This document shows, piece after piece, positions 9,068 to 17,988 of a stretch of DNA of 64,000 nt (position 1 is the first letter of the stretch; every line of letters starts with the position of its first letter). The translations under genes and the position numbers were made by a program. Under the pieces are notes generated by a model. That model was not told the origin of the DNA and did not search any database. It saw nothing but the letters and a program-made list of their open reading frames with translations. Origin of the DNA: JAWUXM01 sp034111325 (GTDB lineage Bacteria > Pseudomonadota > Alphaproteobacteria > Rickettsiales > JABIRX01); contig JAWUXM010000013.1 in NCBI GenBank assembly GCA_034111325.1, positions 1 through 64,000 of the forward strand, read 5' to 3'.

Positions 9068-9815
9068 GGTGATAATAAATTAAACTCAAAGGAATAGACA
9101 AAATATAAAGCACTCCCATAAAAGGCAGAACAATCCACGGTTCTATAATTAAGCCAATAATAAACAGGGCAATGACTACCAAAATTGGGTATGCAAATTC
9201 ATGACGGATTTTGATATTTTTTGCTGAGAAGGTTGGAATCCTACTGGCCATTAAAATAGCAATAGTTGTTAAATAAAGACCTAGATAGAATGGATGTTCA
9301 CGGAAAAAATCCACCTCATATTGAAACACCAACATAATTGGTATTAATGTAAGGCCAGCACCTGCAGGAGCGGGAATACCAAAGAAAAGATTATCTGTTA
9401 GAGCTTTGTTTGGATTATCATTCACTGAGGTAATTGCGCCAAATCTTGCTAAACGAATCGCACAGCAAATTACATATAATAAGCAAATCGCCCAACCAAG
9501 ACCCTTAACAGGGATAGCATGCAACGACCATAAATATGCTATTAAAGCAGGAGCAAGACCAAAATTGACAAAGTCTGCTAAGGAATCGAGCTCTGCACCA
9601 AATTTACTGCTCGCATTGAGCATCCGTGCTAAACGACCATCCATCCCGTCAATAAAGGCAGAAATCACTAATAAGGAAACTGCTATTTCCCATTTGCTAC
9701 TGAGAGCATAGCGAATTGAAGTAACGCCGAAACAAAGACCAACAATGGTTACGACATTAGGAAAGAGACTGCTTAAAGGAAACTTTTGATCCTTAGGAAT
9801 CGCCTGCTTTTTCAT
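9045..9815 (-). CDS. pssA: CDP-diacylglycerol-serine O-phosphatidyltransferase
   Basis: A 256-residue integral membrane CDP-alcohol phosphatidyltransferase that makes phosphatidylserine. The CDP-alcohol signature D-G-X2-A-R-X8-G-X3-D-X3-D is present as DGMDGRLARMLNASSKFGAELDSLAD, here with the DG-AR and both late aspartates visible. About eight hydrophobic segments follow. It overlaps psd by 4 bp (ATGA). The product is the substrate of the Psd enzyme encoded just upstream, giving a two-gene route to phosphatidylethanolamine. Confidence 0.93.
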   Translation of the reverse strand: MKKQAIPKDQKFPLSSLFPNVVTIVGLCFGVTSIRYALSSKWEIAVSLLVISAFIDGMDGRLARMLNASSKFGAELDSLADFVNFGLAPALIAYLWSLHAIPVKGLGWAICLLYVICCAIRLARFGAITSVNDNPNKALTDNLFFGIPAPAGAGLTLIPIMLVFQYEVDFFREHPFYLGLYLTTIAILMASRIPTFSAKNIKIRHEFAYPILVVIALFIIGLIIEPWIVLPFMGVLYILSIPLSLIYYHHVKNTNN

Positions 9816-10585
9816 TTTTTAGTCACTTTTGTAGTTTTTTTGGCAGGAGCTTTTTTATCAACTGCAGGCTTCTTAGTTACTACTTTTTTAGCAACTGTTT
9901 TTGGAGTACTAGCACTAGCGATAGATTTACCATCTAGAATAGCTAATACTGTCTCACCACCAAGAGCAGTTTGACCTTCTAAAACATTAATCTTAGCAGA
10001 TTTTGGCAGGTAAATATCAGCCCTAGAGCCAAAACGTATAAGACCAAACCTTGCGCCAGATATTACATTTTGATCCGCCTCGAGATCGCAAACAATCCGC
10101 TTAGCTATCAAGCCTGCAATCTGCACAAAAACTACTTTTGTACCGTTTTTAGTTTTTACTACACAAGATTGGCGTTCATTTTCTTCGCTTGCTTTATCAT
10201 TCGCAGCATTAAGAAATTTACCGTGACGATAATGTAGGGCTGTAATTTTTCCACTGGCTGGAACACGATTTATATGCACGTTAAAAATATTGAGGAAGAT
10301 GCTGATTCTTCTCATTGGGGCATTACCGAGCTCTAATTCTTCTGGCGGGAGAGCATCTTCAATCTTTTGGATGTAACCATCCGCAGGGCTGATAATTAAA
10401 TTGTCACCTTGCGGTGTGACGCGATCAGGATCGCGGAAAAAATAAACAATCCATAATGTAACGATTGCACCAATCCAACCAACCGTCGGGACAGCTGAAC
10501 CAACTAGGATTGAAAAAGCAGCACCGATAACTATGAATATATAGCCTTCGCGGTGAATAGGGCAGAAAAAGTTTTTAAGAGACAT
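9812..10585 (-). CDS. psd: Phosphatidylserine decarboxylase proenzyme (short type)
   Basis: A 257-residue pyruvoyl-dependent decarboxylase. The self-cleavage site is the GS within RFGSRADIYLP, typical of the short prokaryotic class. An N-terminal hydrophobic hairpin (residues about 15-50) anchors it in the membrane. The C-terminus is unusual: after the alpha chain there is a tail of about 30 residues rich in Lys, Ala, Thr and Val (AKKVVTKKPAVDKKAPAKK and on), not normally part of the enzyme. It is the first gene of psd-pssA-aroQ. Confidence 0.93.
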   Translation of the reverse strand: MSLKNFFCPIHREGYIFIVIGAAFSILVGSAVPTVGWIGAIVTLWIVYFFRDPDRVTPQGDNLIISPADGYIQKIEDALPPEELELGNAPMRRISIFLNIFNVHINRVPASGKITALHYRHGKFLNAANDKASEENERQSCVVKTKNGTKVVFVQIAGLIAKRIVCDLEADQNVISGARFGLIRFGSRADIYLPKSAKINVLEGQTALGGETVLAILDGKSIASASTPKTVAKKVVTKKPAVDKKAPAKKTTKVTKK

Positions 10586-10697
10586 TATGATAATTCATTT
10601 GAAATTTGCTAGCAGTACCGTATCAATATCCCTAAATCTATTTACTTTTTTATAAAAAGTAAAGTAAATATCCCTTCGCAATTTAAAGTAAAAACTA

Positions 10698-12155
10698 ATG
10701 TCAGGTACAGTAAAAATCGTTGTCGCTTTCGGAGATGGAATCGGCCCAGAAATAATGAATGCAACATTAAAAATCATAAAGGAAGCTAAGGTTAAAATTG
10801 AAATCGATACAATCGAAATTGGTGAAAAACAATATAAGCGCGACATTGCAACGGGAATCCCACCTAGCGCTTGGGAGACAATCAAAAACAATAAAGTTCT
10901 TTTAAAAGCTCCTATTACCACACCACAAGGCCAAGGCTACAAAAGCCTGAATGTTACTTTACGTAAAACTCTCGGCCTCTACGCAAATGTTCGCCCATGT
11001 AAATCATATCATCCATTTGTACAAACTAACTTTCCAAATCTGGATTTAGTAATCATTCGTGAAAATGAGGAGGATTTATACACTGGCGTTGAATATCGCA
11101 ATACACGAGAAAGCTTTCAATCACTTAAAACCATTACCTATGGCGGTTCATTCCGCATCGCCAAATTTGCTTTTGATTATGCCTTAAAAAACAATCGTCA
11201 AAACATCACCTGCATGATGAAAGACAACATCATGAAAATGACTGATGGTTTGTTTCATAGAGTGTTTGACGAAGTTGCGACTTCATACAAGGAAATTAAA
11301 ACTGATCAAATGATTGTTGATATTGGCACAGCAAAAGTTGCGGCTGATCCTGAAAGGTTTGACATGATACTTACCGAAAATCTCTATGGCGATATCATAT
11401 CAGATGTTGCAGCTGAAGTTTCAGGCTCTGTTGGTTTAGGTGGCTCCGCAAATATAGGTAATGAATATGCAATGTTTGAAGCTATTCACGGCTCAGCGCC
11501 AGATATTGCTGATCAAGATATTGCCAATCCTTCTGGCTTAATTAATGCTGCCGTGATGATGTTGAATCATTTATGCATGCAGGATAAAGCAGAGTTAATT
11601 CAAAACGCTCTACTCAAAACCCTAGAAGATGGGATCCATACAGCAGATTTATATAATGCCAGCACTAGCAAGAAAAAAGTTGGTACGCAGGCTTTTGCCG
11701 ACGCAGTAATTGCTAATCTTGGACAAAAACCAAAGCAATTAAAAGAAGCTAACTATGTAAATGATGGTGAAGGTAATCACTGTGAAGATCGTGAAGTTCC
11801 CTACAATCCACCCTCTGAAAAAAACAAAGCGTTAGTCGGAGTTGATGTATTTATTGATAATGGCACAGAAATAGTTGCTAACCTAGCAGAACAAATTGCA
11901 AAATTTGATATCGAACTCAAATTAGACTTACAAAAAATCTCCTGCAAAGGGCTGAAAATTTGGCCAGAAGACGGCTTTTTTGAAAGCAATTTATCTGATT
12001 GTTTAGTGTGTCGCTTTGTCTCCAAAGAAGAAGATAAAATCATTATACATAATGATATAATAAAATTATTAGCAGAGTTTAGCTCCTGTGATATGGATTT
12101 TGTTAAAAGTGAGAATCTTTACCTTTATGATAACACGCTCGGCTTCTCACTTTAA
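10698..12155 (+). CDS. icd: Isocitrate dehydrogenase, long Rickettsia type
   Basis: A 485-residue TCA-cycle enzyme that oxidises isocitrate to 2-oxoglutarate. GDGIGPEIM begins the dehydrogenase fold; YKSLNVTLRKTLGLYANVRP is the substrate loop with its serine; IRENEEDLYTGVEY, LTENLYGDIISD and HGSAPDIA follow. Residues about 340-485 form an additional C-terminal domain, as I recall for the Rickettsia enzyme and its relatives; most bacterial enzymes of about 330-420 residues lack it. The cofactor (NADP expected) is not settled from sequence alone. Divergent from psd. Confidence 0.93.
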   Translation: MSGTVKIVVAFGDGIGPEIMNATLKIIKEAKVKIEIDTIEIGEKQYKRDIATGIPPSAWETIKNNKVLLKAPITTPQGQGYKSLNVTLRKTLGLYANVRPCKSYHPFVQTNFPNLDLVIIRENEEDLYTGVEYRNTRESFQSLKTITYGGSFRIAKFAFDYALKNNRQNITCMMKDNIMKMTDGLFHRVFDEVATSYKEIKTDQMIVDIGTAKVAADPERFDMILTENLYGDIISDVAAEVSGSVGLGGSANIGNEYAMFEAIHGSAPDIADQDIANPSGLINAAVMMLNHLCMQDKAELIQNALLKTLEDGIHTADLYNASTSKKKVGTQAFADAVIANLGQKPKQLKEANYVNDGEGNHCEDREVPYNPPSEKNKALVGVDVFIDNGTEIVANLAEQIAKFDIELKLDLQKISCKGLKIWPEDGFFESNLSDCLVCRFVSKEEDKIIIHNDIIKLLAEFSSCDMDFVKSENLYLYDNTLGFSL

Positions 12156-12235
12156 TCTGGTCTTTTTGAGTTCTTTTTTACCCCCCCTCTCCCTTAATCA
12201 TGGTTGGGGTGAGAGTTTGTAGTATCAGGGAGGTT
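12153..12235 (+). repeat. Element A left end broken by a C-type repeat (behind icd)
   Basis: The icd stop runs into TAATCTGGTCTTTTTGAG, the left end of element A, for about 28 bp. The sequence then changes into a C-type repeat (CCCCCCCTCTCCCTTAATCA, then GGGGTGAG). The right half of A is absent. Confidence 0.6.
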
Positions 12236-12263
12236 GCAAATTAAAAAATAAAAAGGGGCAAAC

Positions 12264-13328
12264 ATGAAAAAACTATTCCGGAAAAAAGACAAGACAGCCT
12301 CGACTAATAAAAAACTAATGATTGTTGGCGCAATAGTCTTATTCATCCTGATCTTTAACGCACAAAGTGATAAATACTCCAAAACCGATATCATAGAAAA
12401 GGTTAAAAAGACCAAATCCTCCATTGGCACAACCGTACAAGATAATGTAAAAGAACAAATCATATCTTTAGTTCAAGGACGCGCTACCGAGAAAACACCG
12501 CAAGAGCCATCAATTGCCGCACCAAAAACTGTTGATGAAATCCTCATCGAGAAACTATCTACTAATCAAGATTTTGCTAACGACTTTTATAAGCAATTAG
12601 AACTGCAAGTTGGAAATAAAAAATATGCTGCAAATATGATCGCAAATTATAAACAACAGGTTAAGCAAGCAAAAAAGAATATGGTGACATATCGTGATAT
12701 ACAACAAGGCACAGCAATTTCTGAGGCGGTTTGTGGCGCTAATATTACTATAAAATACGATGTATTTGCTGATGGCACTTTACAAGAGAAAGGCAAAATA
12801 AGAAATCTTTCTCTTAATAAAAACAATGCTGTGTATGACGCACTAAATGGACTACGCAAAGGTGGTAAAAGGGAAATCATTATACCTGAATCCCTCTTTT
12901 CTGATTTTATGGATTTTGGCTTCCAAAAATATAAATCATCAAGCCTGAAGCTCAGCGTATCAATGATTAAAAGCTCTTTTACCGAAAGTGGTGCAAAAGA
13001 TAATATGGTAATTTTTGATCAATTAGTTATATCTGGACGAAAAGCGGAGTGCGGTCAAAAAATAAAAACAAGTTTTAGAATCAAATCACTATCGAAGAAG
13101 ATTGGTAAGTGGCAGGATGTAAAGGATTTTACTTTTAAAATTGGCGAAGGAAAAGTTCCATATGGGTTTGAATTAGGGTTTTTAAACCTTCTAGAAGGAT
13201 CGACCCGCATGATAATATTACCAAGAGAATTATTAAAAACTGGGCAAGAACATTTCCCACAGGAAATAAAACCATTGCTAAATGACAATATAGTAGTGAA
13301 AATTACAAATATGAATCTAGCATATTAG
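12264..13328 (+). CDS. Membrane-anchored protein with two degenerate FKBP-like domains
   Basis: A 354-residue protein of unknown role. Residues about 18-33 form one membrane helix behind a basic N-terminus. Two later segments resemble FKBP-type prolyl isomerases: about 155-215 (ITIKYDVFADGTLQ, then LNGLRKGGKREIIIPESL) and about 275-345 (FKIGEGKVPYGFELGFLNLL, then STRMIILPREL). Key aromatic active-site residues are not well kept, so catalysis is doubtful. It is preceded by a ribosome-binding site (AAAGGGG) and is 11 bp from virB8, which suggests a role in assembly or folding of envelope secretion components. That link is inference. Confidence 0.6.
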   Translation: MKKLFRKKDKTASTNKKLMIVGAIVLFILIFNAQSDKYSKTDIIEKVKKTKSSIGTTVQDNVKEQIISLVQGRATEKTPQEPSIAAPKTVDEILIEKLSTNQDFANDFYKQLELQVGNKKYAANMIANYKQQVKQAKKNMVTYRDIQQGTAISEAVCGANITIKYDVFADGTLQEKGKIRNLSLNKNNAVYDALNGLRKGGKREIIIPESLFSDFMDFGFQKYKSSSLKLSVSMIKSSFTESGAKDNMVIFDQLVISGRKAECGQKIKTSFRIKSLSKKIGKWQDVKDFTFKIGEGKVPYGFELGFLNLLEGSTRMIILPRELLKTGQEHFPQEIKPLLNDNIVVKITNMNLAY

Positions 13329-13339
13329 AGTAAGAGCAT

Positions 13340-14104
13340 ATGAAAAATAAGCAGCAATCTCTAGCGGAAGACATTAAAAATAAGCATTATTATTCGCGCG
13401 CGCTCGAATGGTATATGCATAAATATCTGCGCGTCTATTTTGACCGTATCTATTGGCTAATCCTCTTTTTAGTATTTTTTACTGCGAGCTTTTACCTTTA
13501 TTTAAACATAACTTATTGGCTACCAACTAAGACTGTAATGCCTATCGTATTATATAATGATGATGTTATCAACAAACAACCAATTGCCGTTACCTTAAAT
13601 GACAAATATAGCCAACAACCAGACAAAGCCTTACTCGAATATTTGTTAGTGCATTACACCAAAAATCGCGAAGAATTCCACAAAGGCGACTTTGATGTTT
13701 TAACTCTAGATAATCGCGTCAAAAAAGTTGCTAATAATTCAACAAGTGACGTTTCGAAGGAATATAAAAAAACCTTTGATACAAATAACCCAAACCATCC
13801 TATTACTATTTTAGGCAAAAATGGTGAGCGTACTGTTAAACTAGTTAGCTTTATATTCCATGAGAAGCCTAAAACTAAGAAAGAAGAAAACTTATTCGCA
13901 ACAATTTTAGAATCAGATCTGCCTGAAAAAGCTACCCTAACTATTGAAGTGTCTGATAAAAAACTAACGACAGATCTTACAAAACAGCTTTGGCAAGTAG
14001 ATATTGCTTTTGCATTTTCTGGAATTATAGTAAATAAGATCACCAATAATGTAACCCTTTCAAAATTCATGGTCACTGATTATCGAATTACAAAATCAAA
14101 ATAA
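13340..14104 (+). CDS. virB8: VirB8-like type IV secretion protein
   Basis: A 254-residue bitopic inner-membrane protein. A cytoplasmic N-terminus with YSRALEWYMHKYLRVYFDR leads into one membrane helix at about 37-58 (IYWLILFLVFFTASFYLYL), then a periplasmic domain with YLLVHYTKNREEF and the late WQVDIAFAFSGIIV segment, which fits the nuclear-transport-factor-2-like fold of VirB8. VirB8 is an assembly factor of P-type type IV secretion systems. The identification rests on topology, the reading of these motifs and the neighbouring virB9. No other vir gene is within the window. Confidence 0.72.
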   Translation: MKNKQQSLAEDIKNKHYYSRALEWYMHKYLRVYFDRIYWLILFLVFFTASFYLYLNITYWLPTKTVMPIVLYNDDVINKQPIAVTLNDKYSQQPDKALLEYLLVHYTKNREEFHKGDFDVLTLDNRVKKVANNSTSDVSKEYKKTFDTNNPNHPITILGKNGERTVKLVSFIFHEKPKTKKEENLFATILESDLPEKATLTIEVSDKKLTTDLTKQLWQVDIAFAFSGIIVNKITNNVTLSKFMVTDYRITKSK

Positions 14105-14115
14105 TTCTATAAATA

Positions 14116-14868
14116 ATGTTATATTTCAGATTCATCATATTACTTCTATTATTTGCTCCAACTATAGCAAATGCTAGAATTATAGAATCACGTCCTTTGC
14201 CGCATGATAGCCGCATTCGTGTTTTTACCTATACGCCTGACCATATTTACAAATATGTTGGTAATTTTCGCTATCAAGCAAGTCTAAAATTTGGCGCTGA
14301 TGAGACCATCGTCACAGTAACTATGGGTGATAGCTCTGGTTGGCAAATCGAACAATCTGGAAGCAGAATGTTTTTACGGCCACTAAATGGCAATGCTGAA
14401 ACTAATATGATGGTGATTACTGATAAAAGAATGTACCAGTTTGAAATGCATGCGCTGGAAGCTGAATCAATTGAAGATGTAAATCTCGTATTTGAAACTA
14501 GGTTTTTATATAACAACCAAGTGAATGACTCATTAAAAACTTTTAACAGTAAATTTGAGCCCGACTTTACTGGGCGTATAAAATATAATTTCAACTATAC
14601 TTATTCTGGTCCAAAGTCTATCGCACCAATTAAGATTTTTGATGATGGTGAATTTACATATTTTGAATTCCGTGATAAAAATACTGAACTTCCTGCAATA
14701 TTTAATGTTGATTCAAAAGGTTACGAAGGATTGGTCAATTATCGTGTCAGTGATAATTATGTCATAGTTGAAAGAGTAACATCGGTCTTCACCCTACGAC
14801 ACGGCTCTGATACAATCTGCGTCTTTAATGAAGCACTACCTTATAAAAAAGAAGTGAAGAAGAAATAG
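14116..14868 (+). CDS. virB9: VirB9-like type IV secretion protein
   Basis: A 250-residue secreted protein with a clear signal peptide (MLYFRFIILLLLFAPTIANA). The VirB9/CagX pattern is visible: MGDSSGWQIEQSGSRMFLRP (GD..W plus the nucleotide-free beta core), then TNMMVITDKRMYQFEM. A C-terminal beta domain (FTYFEFRDKNTELPAIF) corresponds to the part that contacts VirB7 in outer-membrane core complexes. It lies 11 bp behind virB8. Rickettsiales are known to carry extra, dispersed virB8 and virB9 copies; which copy this represents cannot be told from the window. Confidence 0.82.
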   Translation: MLYFRFIILLLLFAPTIANARIIESRPLPHDSRIRVFTYTPDHIYKYVGNFRYQASLKFGADETIVTVTMGDSSGWQIEQSGSRMFLRPLNGNAETNMMVITDKRMYQFEMHALEAESIEDVNLVFETRFLYNNQVNDSLKTFNSKFEPDFTGRIKYNFNYTYSGPKSIAPIKIFDDGEFTYFEFRDKNTELPAIFNVDSKGYEGLVNYRVSDNYVIVERVTSVFTLRHGSDTICVFNEALPYKKEVKKK

Positions 14869-14915
14869 AGAGCAGAGTTAATTTTTTGAATGCTAAATAT
14901 CTCCTCTTAATTCTT

Positions 14916-16697
14916 TTATAAAATCACATCCTCAACAAAGAACTGTACGCTCTGACGATCATTCCAATTATTGATCTTTATAGTGCCGATAAGATCAATC
15001 GCCGCACCTTTAACCGAAAGCAATGTCTGCCCTAAAACACTATCAACTGAGTTCCAACACAGAGCTGGAATAGAGCGCCCATAAATCCCCGCACTGCGAT
15101 CAGAAATTATACAACGAACATGCTTCTCGGTTAAAACATCTGTTTTGATAATATGGCAATTTTTTACACGAAATTTTGGTTCATAATTTGATGTGCCAAA
15201 TGGTTCAAGCAGCGCAAAAGACTTCGCCAATTCAAGATTTAAACTACTCACACTAATCGCTTCATCAACATGATGAATTTGATCTTTCAAGACTGCCTTA
15301 ACCTTCTCGCCTAATTTTTCTTCAAGAAATGCATCAAGATCTACAATGCGATCTTCTTCGATAGAAAACCCTGCTGCCATAGCGTGCCCGCCGCCTTCAA
15401 TAATTATTCCCTGCTCTTTTGCACCAGCGATATTACTACCCAAATCCACACCATTAATTGAACGGCATGATGCTTTACCTATGCCGTTTTCGAGAGCTAT
15501 GATTGCAGTTGGGCGATTATATTTTTCTTTAATACGTGAGGCAACAATGCCAATTACACCCGCGTGCCAATTTTCACTGGCGCAAATAATAACTGGCTTT
15601 TTATGTAATTCTTTCTTTTCAACTTGTAAAATCGCCTCTTCTAAAGTTAGCAATTCAATTGCTTTACGCTCTTCATTGAATCTTTGTAGTTTTTGGGCGA
15701 TTTGCGCAACCTCTGCTAAATCATTACTCGAGAGTAAGTTTGCACCTAAATCAGACTTCCCTACTCGTCCACCTGCATTGATTCTTGGGCCCAAAAGAAA
15801 ACCTAGATGATATGGAGCGATTGCATCTTTAATTCCTGCAATATTACTCAAAGCGTTAATTCCGATATTGCGCCCTTGTGACATAACTTTAATTCCTTGC
15901 GCAACAAAAGCACGATTTAAACCAACTAAAGGCACAACATCACAAACAGTGCCCAGCGCTACTAGATCAAGCAATTCCAACAATTTAGGCTCCGCCTTAT
16001 CTTTATAAAAACCATCTTTGCGTAATAATTGATTCAACGCCACAATCAGCAAAAAAGTTACCCCTACGCCAGCCAAATATTTATATTCAGACGTCTCATC
16101 AAAACGATTGGGATTCACCACCGCCACAGCTTTCGGAATATCCGTTAAACATAGATGATGATCAAGAACGATAATGTCCAAACCCATTTCCACTGCGTCT
16201 GCTAAAGGTTCAAACGCCGTCGTCCCGCAATCCACCGTTATCACAACATCCGCACCTTGCTCTTTCAAATATTTCAACGCCGCAGTTTTTGGCCCATAGC
16301 CTTCTGCTATGCGATCAGGAATATAGATATTTATCTCAACACCAAGCATCGCAAAGAATTTTTTAAGCAATGAAGAGGAGGTTGCGCCGTCAACATCATA
16401 ATCGCCAAACACCCAAATATTCTTTTTACCTTTTAATGCTTTAAGTAAATATTCCGCCGCTTTCTGCATATCCAACAAATGGAAAGGATCAGGCAAATGT
16501 GTTTTTATCGTTGGGTTTAGGTAAAGCTCAATATCGTCTAAATTATCAAATCTCGTAGCGATAATTTTGGCAATTTCTGGTGATAGTGCAAACTTCTCTG
16601 CTATAGTTTTGCACAAATATTCATCCGCCTCTCTCTCCTGCCAGATATAACCTTTGACTGATTTTGTTTTTGCGCTATTAATGTCAGTCTGTTTCAT
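14916..16697 (-). CDS. recJ: Single-stranded-DNA-specific exonuclease RecJ
   Basis: A 593-residue 5'-3' ssDNA exonuclease for recombination and mismatch or base excision repair. The DHH phosphoesterase motifs are present: GDYDVDGATSS near residue 97, VDCGTTAF, VLDHHL near residue 178, and the DHHA1 motif GGHAMAAGFSI near residue 440. A C-terminal OB-like domain covers about 460-590. The start codon is back-to-back with bioA on the other strand; the true start may be a few codons later. Confidence 0.95.
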   Translation of the reverse strand: MKQTDINSAKTKSVKGYIWQEREADEYLCKTIAEKFALSPEIAKIIATRFDNLDDIELYLNPTIKTHLPDPFHLLDMQKAAEYLLKALKGKKNIWVFGDYDVDGATSSSLLKKFFAMLGVEINIYIPDRIAEGYGPKTAALKYLKEQGADVVITVDCGTTAFEPLADAVEMGLDIIVLDHHLCLTDIPKAVAVVNPNRFDETSEYKYLAGVGVTFLLIVALNQLLRKDGFYKDKAEPKLLELLDLVALGTVCDVVPLVGLNRAFVAQGIKVMSQGRNIGINALSNIAGIKDAIAPYHLGFLLGPRINAGGRVGKSDLGANLLSSNDLAEVAQIAQKLQRFNEERKAIELLTLEEAILQVEKKELHKKPVIICASENWHAGVIGIVASRIKEKYNRPTAIIALENGIGKASCRSINGVDLGSNIAGAKEQGIIIEGGGHAMAAGFSIEEDRIVDLDAFLEEKLGEKVKAVLKDQIHHVDEAISVSSLNLELAKSFALLEPFGTSNYEPKFRVKNCHIIKTDVLTEKHVRCIISDRSAGIYGRSIPALCWNSVDSVLGQTLLSVKGAAIDLIGTIKINNWNDRQSVQFFVEDVIL

Positions 16698-16723
16698 TGG
16701 AATTACTTGATTTTACCAGTATC

Positions 16724-17971
16724 ATGACTAGTTGGTTCAAAAAATACTATAAAAACATTTGGCTGCCTTATACGCAAATGAAGGGCGCAACTTTGCCTTT
16801 GCCCGTCAAAAAAACCAAGGGTGTCTATATTTATCTAGAAGATGGACGTAAATTACTCGATGGCATAGCTTCTTGGTGGAGTGCTGCGCATGGCTATAAT
16901 CACCCACATATCGAGAAAGCAATGCACCGCCAGTTACGAACCATGCCGCATATTATGTTTGGAGGTTTAGCGCATAAACCCGCATATCAATTAGCTGGGC
17001 GCTTGTGTGAATTAGCTGCAATGCAACGTGTGTTTTTCTCTGATTCTGGCTCAACTGCGGTTGAAGTTGCGCTAAAGATGGCAGTACAATATCAGTTAAA
17101 TCAAGGGCAAAGAAATAAGGTAAAAATTATCTCGTTTAAAAATGCCTACCATGGCGATACGATTGGCGCAATGAGCATCTGCGACCCAGCAGATAGTATG
17201 CATCATAAGTTTGCAGGGCTTTTACCACAAAATTTAATTCATAAAATTCCTGAAAATGAAGCGGATTTTATAGAGTTTGATAAATTCCTCACAAAGGCAA
17301 AAAAACAAAGTGCTGCGATTATTATCGAACCTTTAGTTCAGGCTGCTGGCGGAATACAATTTCATTCCGCTAAAACCTTACAACGTCTTTTTGACCTAAG
17401 CAAAAAACATGGGTTATTTTTTATCGTCGATGAATGTGCCACGGGTTTTTATCGCACTGGTAAATTATTCGCGCATCAAGAGGCAGGCATCAAGCCTGAT
17501 ATAATTATCCTCGGCAAAGCACTAACTGGCGGCGCTGTTGGTTTAGCAGCAACTATCACCAGCAAGGAGGTTTTCGATGGTTTCTTAAGCGAAAAGCAAG
17601 AAGATGCTTTTATGCATGGTCCAACTTTCATGGCAAACCCACTCGCATGCTCTGCTGCTAATGCCTCATTGGATTTATTTGAGAAAACCGACATGGAAAA
17701 TCGCGTCGCCCAAATCGAGCAAATTTTAAAAGCAGAATTGAGCAAATGCACTAATTTTAAAAACGTCAAAAATGTGCGTGTAAAAGGTGCAATAGGTGTG
17801 GTCGAGATGAAAAAGCTAACCCACAGCGACCGTGAAGACCTTAAAGCAAAATTCCTTGCCGCCAACCTCTGGCTCCGCCCCTTTGGCAACCTCATCTACA
17901 TCATGCCTGCTTTTACTATAAAAGATAAGGAGTTGCGCAACATCTGCACAATAATTCTACAGACAATATAA
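16724..17971 (+). CDS. bioA: Adenosylmethionine-8-amino-7-oxononanoate aminotransferase
   Basis: A 415-residue PLP enzyme making 7,8-diaminopelargonic acid in biotin synthesis with SAM as amino donor. BioA hallmarks: WLPYTQMK near the N-terminus, DGIASWWSAAHGYNHPHI, FFSDSGSTAVEVALKMA, FKNAYHGDTIGAMS, FIVDECATGFYRTG, and the PLP lysine in LGKALTGGAVGLA; GPTFMANPLACS comes later. The start at 16724 (MTSWFKKYY) is preferred to one nine codons upstream, which would overlap recJ. The other bio genes are not nearby. Confidence 0.93.
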   Translation: MTSWFKKYYKNIWLPYTQMKGATLPLPVKKTKGVYIYLEDGRKLLDGIASWWSAAHGYNHPHIEKAMHRQLRTMPHIMFGGLAHKPAYQLAGRLCELAAMQRVFFSDSGSTAVEVALKMAVQYQLNQGQRNKVKIISFKNAYHGDTIGAMSICDPADSMHHKFAGLLPQNLIHKIPENEADFIEFDKFLTKAKKQSAAIIIEPLVQAAGGIQFHSAKTLQRLFDLSKKHGLFFIVDECATGFYRTGKLFAHQEAGIKPDIIILGKALTGGAVGLAATITSKEVFDGFLSEKQEDAFMHGPTFMANPLACSAANASLDLFEKTDMENRVAQIEQILKAELSKCTNFKNVKNVRVKGAIGVVEMKKLTHSDREDLKAKFLAANLWLRPFGNLIYIMPAFTIKDKELRNICTIILQTI

Positions 17972-17988
17972 AATACCAACATTCATCT

